Shown here piece by piece: positions 58,371 through 64,000 of a DNA stretch of 64,000 nucleotides. The DNA is taken from positions 189,634,418 to 189,698,417 of the forward strand of contig NC_039358.1 in assembly GCF_003573695.1 (NCBI RefSeq), in the 5' to 3' direction. Numbering within the stretch: the stretch's first letter is position 1; each line of letters begins with the position of its first letter. This DNA comes from Papaver somniferum. Lineage: Eukaryota > Streptophyta > Magnoliopsida > Ranunculales > Papaveraceae. The translations under genes were made by a program, and so were the position numbers. Under the pieces are notes generated by a model. That model saw nothing but the letters and a program-made list of their open reading frames with translations. It had not been told where the DNA came from and ran no database searches.

Positions 58371-59060
58371 ATGGCCAAGTGGAATATTCACCTCAAGCAA
58401 TTTCAAATCATATTTGAAACAAGATCGGCAGAAAAGTCTCAAATATTAGCAAACTTCTTGGCTGACCTACCTCTCAAAGATGAGGAGGAAATAGATGATA
58501 TCCCAGGAATGGAAGACGAACTAGAGGACCATAAGGATGTTTTGGAACCCCAGAATTTACGAAGATAGCAAATCTTTGTGGATGGATCCTCCAACAAAGA
58601 TGGTGCAGGAATAGGCATAGTCATCACCACTCCCACCGGAGACAGATTAATTTATGCGTTCAGATTAGAATTTGTAGAATATACCAACAATATCGTGGAA
58701 TACAAAGCCGTCATACACACCCTGCGTCTTGCAAAAGAATTAGGCCTCACGGACGTCCGTTTGACAAGCGACTATCAGTTGGTCATACGACAAATCGAAC
58801 TCCAATATCAAACTTTGGACCCCATCTTGGCGGAATACTTACGTCTCGTTCAAGAATATGCAGACCACATCCCGAAGGTCATATTCAAGCACCCGTGTCA
58901 GAAAGACAACCTCCACGAGAATGCCTTATCCTACATATCCTCAATGATGCGAGACAAGAAAACTGATGCGGTAAAAATCGGTAGGATATATGAGCCCTCT
59001 ATCGGCAAAGACGACCCAACAGAGGAAAAAGCTATGACCTTGGCAGTCAGGAAAGAATGA
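58371..59060 (+). pseudogene. T1 RNase H end and second (archaeal-type) RNase H
   Basis: 58371-58568 encodes the usual end of the first RNase H (MAKWNIHLKQFQIIF, ILANFLADLP). After a TAG the archaeal-type RNase H follows from about 58569: FVDGSSNKDGAGIGIV, the Glu in VEYKAVIHTLRLAKELG and the Asp in TSDYQLVIRQIE. The last catalytic Asp, usually in an ADALS motif, is replaced (HENALSYI). The stop is 59058-59060. Confidence 0.82.
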
Positions 59061-59122
59061 ACACCTCGAAAAGATCACAGACCCACGTCCTTAGCAGGAG
59101 ACGACAATTCCCCATAAGATGA

Positions 59123-60356
59123 TTGGAGACTGCCAATCCACCAATATCTCGAAGATGGCACATTACCCTCCAAACAACAAAGAGGCCAGGAAAATCTTGT
59201 CAAAAGCCTCAACATACGAGCTGCGCAACGGGATTCTGTACAAAAGGTTTTTTTTTAGGACAATTGCTACGATGCCTCTTACGAGCAAAAGGTAAGAAAA
59301 TTTTAACAGAGATCCATTACGGAGACGCTGGAAACCACAGTGGGAGACGCTCATTAGCAGTAAAAGAAAAGACGTGGGGCTACTTCTGGCCATACATGGA
59401 AGAAGACTCTTTGCACCTGGAAAAACGATGCGAAGAATGCCAACGCTTCACAAAAAAGATACGGGAACCTTCCACAGAGTTGAACTCCGTAGTTAGCCCA
59501 TGGCCCTTCGTATAATGGGAAGTGGACATAGTTGGACCTTTAGTGGAAGGTACCCAAAAGAGGAAGTACCTAATGGTATCCACGGATTACTTCACAAAGT
59601 GTGTAAAGGCCGCGCCGCTAGCCCACATCCGCAACAAAGATGTCTTCAAGGTTTTGTTTGAACAAATTATATGCAGGTCGGAATACCCGTGGCTATAGTC
59701 TCTGACAACAGAAAGCAGTTGCAAGGAAAGAAAATTGATATATTGTTTGACGTTTTCAACATATAAAAGAATAAATCAACCCCAATATACCCTCGGAGCA
59801 ACGGGTAGGCGGAAGCCACAAACAAAACAATAGCGATGAATCTCAAGAAAAAGCTCGAAGAACACAAGGGAAGATGGTGTGAGCAACTGCATAATGTACA
59901 CTGGGCATACAGGATAACCCGAAGGTTGTCTACGGGAGAAACACCTGTCTTACTCAACTACGATGTTGAAGTGGTTATTCCAACATAGATGATCTTACCC
60001 ACTACGAAAACAGAATCTTGGGAAAAAAACTTCACTACCGACCTCATGTTGGAGAAGCTGATGATTTGGAAGAAAGAAGATAGGTAGCACTACAAAGAAT
60101 GGTGAACTACCAACGAAGGCTACCCAGAGAATACAACAAGAAGGTCATCCCACAGAATTTTGTTGTCGGAGAATATGTGCTTCGACAAATCCTACCCTAC
60201 CAAAAAAAGAAAGAATGAGGCAAGTTTGCACCTACCTGGGACGGGCCCTACATCATCCAAGATGTTGCTGGCAAAGGGGCATATTACCTACGTATAGTGA
60301 AAGGATAAGTACTACAGCACCCTTGGAATGCAATTTACTTGGAAAAATACTAGCCG
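59123..60356 (+). pseudogene. T1 integrase, degenerate
   Basis: The zinc-binding part is visible (EIHYGDAGNHSG with the His pair, CEECQRF with the Cys pair). A TAA at 59513-59515 comes next, then the core in the same frame: WEVDIVGPL (first Asp), STDYFTKCVKAAPL, a stop near 59697, SDNRKQ (second Asp) and, past a stop, AEATNKTI (Glu). Then KKKLEEHKGRWCEQL and the C-terminal DGPYIIQDVAGKGAYYLRI with further stops. No reading longer than 130 codons survives. 60357-60509 is non-coding. Confidence 0.78.
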
Positions 60357-60509
60357 TAGAAAACCAGGAGAAGAAAGGTACGCGTAGTATCCTACTATGT
60401 TTCTATCTCTGGACGGAGGCACTTGAAGCCCCACAAATCAATGATAATGACCTTTTCTGCTAGCAAAAACGAGTTTTACTACATCCTTAGGGCAATCTAA
60501 CATAAGAGA

Positions 60510-62838
60510 TGTTAGAGCACCGCTCGGTCGAACTCGCATGCGTTGCTATCTCAAGCATGTTTGTCAATGTTAGTGATCAAAACTATAAGTCTTGATTTCT
60601 AGTCTCTTATAGCTAAGTCTCGGACTAGGATAGTAAGTGTAGTTGAGCTCAAGGACTTCATGGAGATTCATCATACAAGTAGAAGGACTACTCAAGGAAC
60701 CGGTGGAACTTCTCGACAAAAAGGTATGTGGAGACTTGAACTTATCTGTCACTCAAAAGTCCATCTATTCTATCTCCTACTCTTTGAGACAAAAGTCGTA
60801 TGCTATATATATAGACTAGATCATACACATTTGGTATTTCGAGCCGAGTATACCTCGCCTATCTATATCTCGAAATATGTGTTGGTAAGCTTTTCGCTTC
60901 GACCAAGTTTATCTTTACCTAGTGACGAAAGTCATGAATGTTTCAATGATTGGAATGAGAGTTTAGATTACATAGCCAATGTATTCCTTGAATCGAAGTT
61001 CTCGAACTTTGTTGATCAAAAGAACCAGAAGTATGGCAAGTGCCAAGTCCGCAAACTCAGTCCGCGAACTTCCAAAGTTCTCAAACCCGAGAATTTCTGC
61101 TAGAGTTGACAAATTACCTGCGTGAGCCAAGTCCGCGAACCGGAGAAGTTCTCAAACCCGAGAATTTCTGCTGAAGTTTGTAAACTATGTCCGGTGTCTT
61201 ACCGCGAAACTAGTCTGCGAACTTGAGAAGGTTATATATCTAAAGATGACCTCTGAACTTAATCTTAAAAGAGTAAGGAATGCTTTTGAAAACCGTGGCT
61301 ATTAAAGTTCATGAACCGATTCTTGTGAATCAAATCATCTTTGCTTCAATTGTGTCTTGTGTAGGTACATAAGATTTCCTTGCAATTGAACAACTCTCTT
61401 AACTAGTTCGTTTGAGTCATTTGAACTAGTTATGGTGAAGAAGAACATGGTTGGTATGAAATGCTCTTATGGTTAACCTTTTTGGTAAACTATTTTTGAA
61501 CCAACAATGTACACATATGGGTGCGGTTTACAAACCTAGAAGCGTACAGTTATTTGTGTATGACAAGCTAAGTTTTCGATCTAACGGTTGAGAAATATTA
61601 GCTTGAATCTGAATCAGGTTTTCATCTAACGGTGGATATTGATTGCTTTGTAACTAAGGCAAAACCCTGATTTGAAAGACTATATAAGGGGACATCTAGC
61701 AACTCTGCAAAACTAATCCCCACACCTTACGTGTGCTACTAGTCTGCGTGCTAGAGTCGGTTCTCCTTTAACCTTTGGTTTTCTTCTTCTATAACCAGGT
61801 TAACGACTTGAAGACTTCATTGGGATTGTGAAGCCAGACCGATACTACTTTTATCGTAGTTGTGTGATCTGATCTTGCATCTTCTATCGGTATAGTACAA
61901 TCATATTAATTTACTAGAGATTGTTTGATTTCTCCGATAGTCAAGATATAAAAAGTAATCACAAACACCTTCGTCTCATTGTTTGTGATTCCACGACATC
62001 TTGTTTCGCTACCATACAATTAAGATTGTTGCGAGGTGATTGTTTAGTCTAGGATGTTCTTCGGGAATAGAAGACCGGATTATTAATTGGTTCATGTTCA
62101 CCTTGATTATTATCAGAAGACAGAACAAAAACTTTAGGGTTTTTCTGTGGGAGACAGATTGATCCTTTGATAGACTTGTCTGTGTGAGACAGATTTGTTT
62201 ATTGTTAAAGCCTGCGATTTTGGTTCGTAGCAACTCTTAGTTGTGGGTGAGATCAGCTAAGGGAATCAAGTGCGCAGTATCCTGCTGGGATCAGAGGCGT
62301 AGGGAGTACAAATGTACCTTGGATCAATGGGAGACTGATTGGGGTTCAACTATAGTCCAGTCCGAAGTTATCTTGGAGTAGGCTAGTGTCTGTAGCGGCT
62401 TAATACAGTGTGTATTCAATCTGGACTAGGTCTCGGGGTTTTTCTGCATTTGCGGTTTCCTCGTTAACAAAATTTCTGGTGTCTGTGTTATTTCAGTTTC
62501 CGCATTATATTTTTTATCTTTATAATTGAAATAATACAAGTTGTGTGTATAGATCATCAATTAGTATAATCCAACCTTTGGTTGTTTGATTGTCATTGAT
62601 TGATCCTTGGACATTGGTCTTTGGTACCGTCCAAGTTATTCCTTGTGTTTGATTAGGACTCGTTGATTTCTATTAGCTTGAGTAAATCAAAAGAAGAGAG
62701 AGATATTAACTCCTTGAGATACTTTTACCTAGATTGAGTCTGACTGTCTAGTTGATTCTCTAGAAAGTATTTCGGAGTTAGTCCATACAGATTGCTGAGC
62801 GAAATATTGGGTGGTGTTGTTAGACCCCCGCTTTTTCA
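60510..62838 (+). repeat. S5: copia solo LTR (2329 bp)
   Basis: It is a complete LTR from TGTTAGAGCACCGCTCGG to CCCCCGCTTTTTCA, with perfect TSD AGAGA (60505-60509 and 62839-62843). No interior is present, so it arose by recombination between two LTRs. It is of the S4 subtype (GGGTGGTGTTGTTAGACC). It includes the TATATAAG box near 61680 and the AGTCCGCGAACTT motif region (61045-61215). Confidence 0.95.
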
Positions 62839-62843
62839 AGAGA

Positions 62844-63456
62844 TACCTGTACATATACAATAAGGGTTAAATTTTTCCCTTTGCCTTTTATGGCAATACA
62901 AGGGCAGGGGAAAGACATAATACAAGTGTCATCTCGGATCCCCAGGACTGCAGTCCGTAGGAAGGGGCACAAGAACAATGTAAGATATCCACTAAAGAGG
63001 TACCCGTATCGAAGCAAAGCGACCTTCTGGTAGAACATGGGGCGGTTCACAATGGATACATTACACCACCCATCGGAACCACACCACCAACTACCTTCTG
63101 GCCAGAGGATAGCTTGGTAGGATGATGAATGTTCCAATCAAAGGATAAAAAAGGCCTCAGCAGAAAACACAAGATGCTGCTAACTCATTTGTATATAATT
63201 GGCAAAATAATAAGATAGACGTAGCCAAAAGAAAAAATTTCCATTACAACAATGGGGAATTACAAAAAGTGTTCAAAGAAACAATCCATAAAGTATCCGA
63301 GGAAATAAACTCAAGGTACAAACAAAAGAAAAACAAGCACATCCACGCCAAAGGAGCACATTCACAGAGGTGTTACGAGAATACAAAATGGGAAATCCTA
63401 CATACGTACAAATAACAGAAAAGATGCCCAACACAGAGACATCTACATCTAAAAAA
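62844..63456. other. T1 region between solo LTR and antisense gene
   Basis: AT-rich sequence with no supported gene. It may include the 3'UTR of the antisense gene that ends at 63457. A - strand frame at 62820-63137 overlaps the end of the solo LTR and has no motif. Confidence 0.4.
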
Positions 63457-64000
63457 CTAGATAAGGGGAAAATGAAACCCATGAAATTGATTGTCATCTT
63501 GCTCGAAGGCATCATTGATCTGCTTCTTGGATGCCTCTTCATAAAGTAACTTCAGTTCATTATTTCGGGTCTCCAAGTCCTGCAAAGCCTTGAGGCGTTG
63601 TTCAGAAAGATAGTTCTTCAAACGAAGGTTATCATCATCCAAATTAGCAACTCGACAATTGGCAGATCTCAGGGATTCGCGTTAATCATATAAATGCTTA
63701 TCCTTCTCCTCAAGCTGTCCAGAAAAATTACGAACTTTGGAACTCAGACCAACCACCTGCTCTTGGAGATCTGCAAGATAGAGGTATAATAAGAAGATAA
63801 GACCTAAGACACTAAAGGAAGGGATGAATAAATCTTCCTAGACTACCTCTGGCATGGGCAAGAGAATTTTCTAAGCTATGCTCCGCTTCGGCACGTTGAG
63901 CATCAATAACACTAAACTCCTCGACTAGTTTCTCATACTCCATCTCCAGGTCACCAAGGTCAAGCCTCAGTGAAGCGTTTTCCGAGGAAAGGGTTCGATT
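63457..64000 (-). pseudogene. T1 antisense spliced gene, 3' end: long coiled coil
   Basis: Read on the - strand from the window edge, the frame is open (RTLSSENASLRLDLGDLEME, then YEKLVEEFSVIDAQRAEAEH) to a donor AGAG/GTAGTC at 63847. An intron of 76 bp (63771-63846) follows, with the acceptor CTATCTTGCAG. The second exon (63770-63457) continues the coiled coil (LQEQVVGLSSKV). It meets one in-frame TAA (63682-63684) and stays open to a TAG at 63457-63459 (LDDDNLRLKNYLSEQRLKAL). It lies downstream of the T1 integrase and on the opposite strand, like the PMD gene of T2. The rest of the gene is beyond the window, so a PMD domain cannot be confirmed. Confidence 0.6.

Larger units (their letters stand above)
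57348..64000 (+). mobile_element. T1: decayed Tat-lineage Ty3/gypsy element (base of the nest)
   Basis: Reverse transcriptase resumes in frame right after S1. RNase H, an archaeal-type second RNase H and integrase follow on the + strand. Then come the solo LTR S5 and an antisense spliced ORF running out of the window. The dual RNase H is diagnostic of the Tat lineage. Neither LTR of T1 is in the window. Stops and frameshifts are dense, in line with its being the oldest layer. Confidence 0.85.

Noticed and set aside
62820..63137. 105-codon frame on the - strand near the S5 end
   Set aside because: It overlaps the solo LTR terminus and TSD, so cannot be an original gene, and has no recognisable domain.

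Overview
The window is plant nuclear DNA from a large, repeat-rich genome. The evidence is that almost every base can be assigned to plant-type transposable elements: Ty1/copia elements primed by initiator-Met tRNA, Ty3/gypsy elements of the chromovirus (Reina-like) and Tat types, a CACTA DNA transposon, and a plant mobile domain (PMD) gene. I cannot name the species. I see no free-standing host gene, no rRNA or tRNA gene and no CRISPR array. Almost all coding sequence is decayed.

The layout is a nested stack that can be read from target-site duplications (TSDs). The base is T1, a decayed Tat-lineage Ty3/gypsy element on the + strand (57348 to beyond 64000). Its reverse transcriptase is split by S1, a + strand copia element (before 1 to 57347). 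The 3' LTR of S1 is split by S2, a - strand copia element (5402 to 56729). S2 holds a CACTA element, C1 (10614-13923, TSD GCT), in its gag. In its 5' LTR it holds S3, a + strand copia element (14810-56430, TSD CAAAA). The 5' LTR of S3 holds S4, a - strand copia element (15775-24553, TSD CTAGT). The 3' LTR of S3 holds R1, a + strand Reina-like chromovirus (30849-36000, TSD TTCGC/TTCAC), and T2, a - strand Tat-type element (36749-55196, TSD GGTTG). Inside the gag of T2 sits N1, a - strand non-autonomous gypsy-like element (44357-50646, TSD CATTA/CAATA). A copia solo LTR, S5 (60510-62838, TSD AGAGA), lies downstream of the T1 integrase. The deepest path is six elements: T1 > S1 > S2 > S3 > T2 > N1.

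The copia elements S1-S4 share roughly 2.3-2.4 kb LTRs, TG...CA ends, an iMet-type primer site where it is preserved, and a 3' untranslated block with repeated polypurine tracts, which suggests the Sirevirus group. Their interiors differ. Only S3 has protease, integrase, reverse transcriptase and RNase H. S2 and S4 carry only gag parts and a small coiled-coil ORF. S1 carries a small coiled-coil ORF and unrecognised remnants. The defective members were probably mobilised by proteins from S3-like relatives.

The most interesting locus is T2. Its own pol has collapsed to a protease end joined to the tail of an integrase. On the opposite strand, next to the 3' LTR, lies a spliced gene with a CCAAT box, a TATA box, a 5'UTR exon and five coding exons, encoding a PMD protein with a C-terminal coiled coil. 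T1, an independent Tat element, shows the 3' end of a spliced coiled-coil gene at the matching antisense position at the right edge of the window. Two Tat elements in one window therefore appear to carry an antisense passenger gene.
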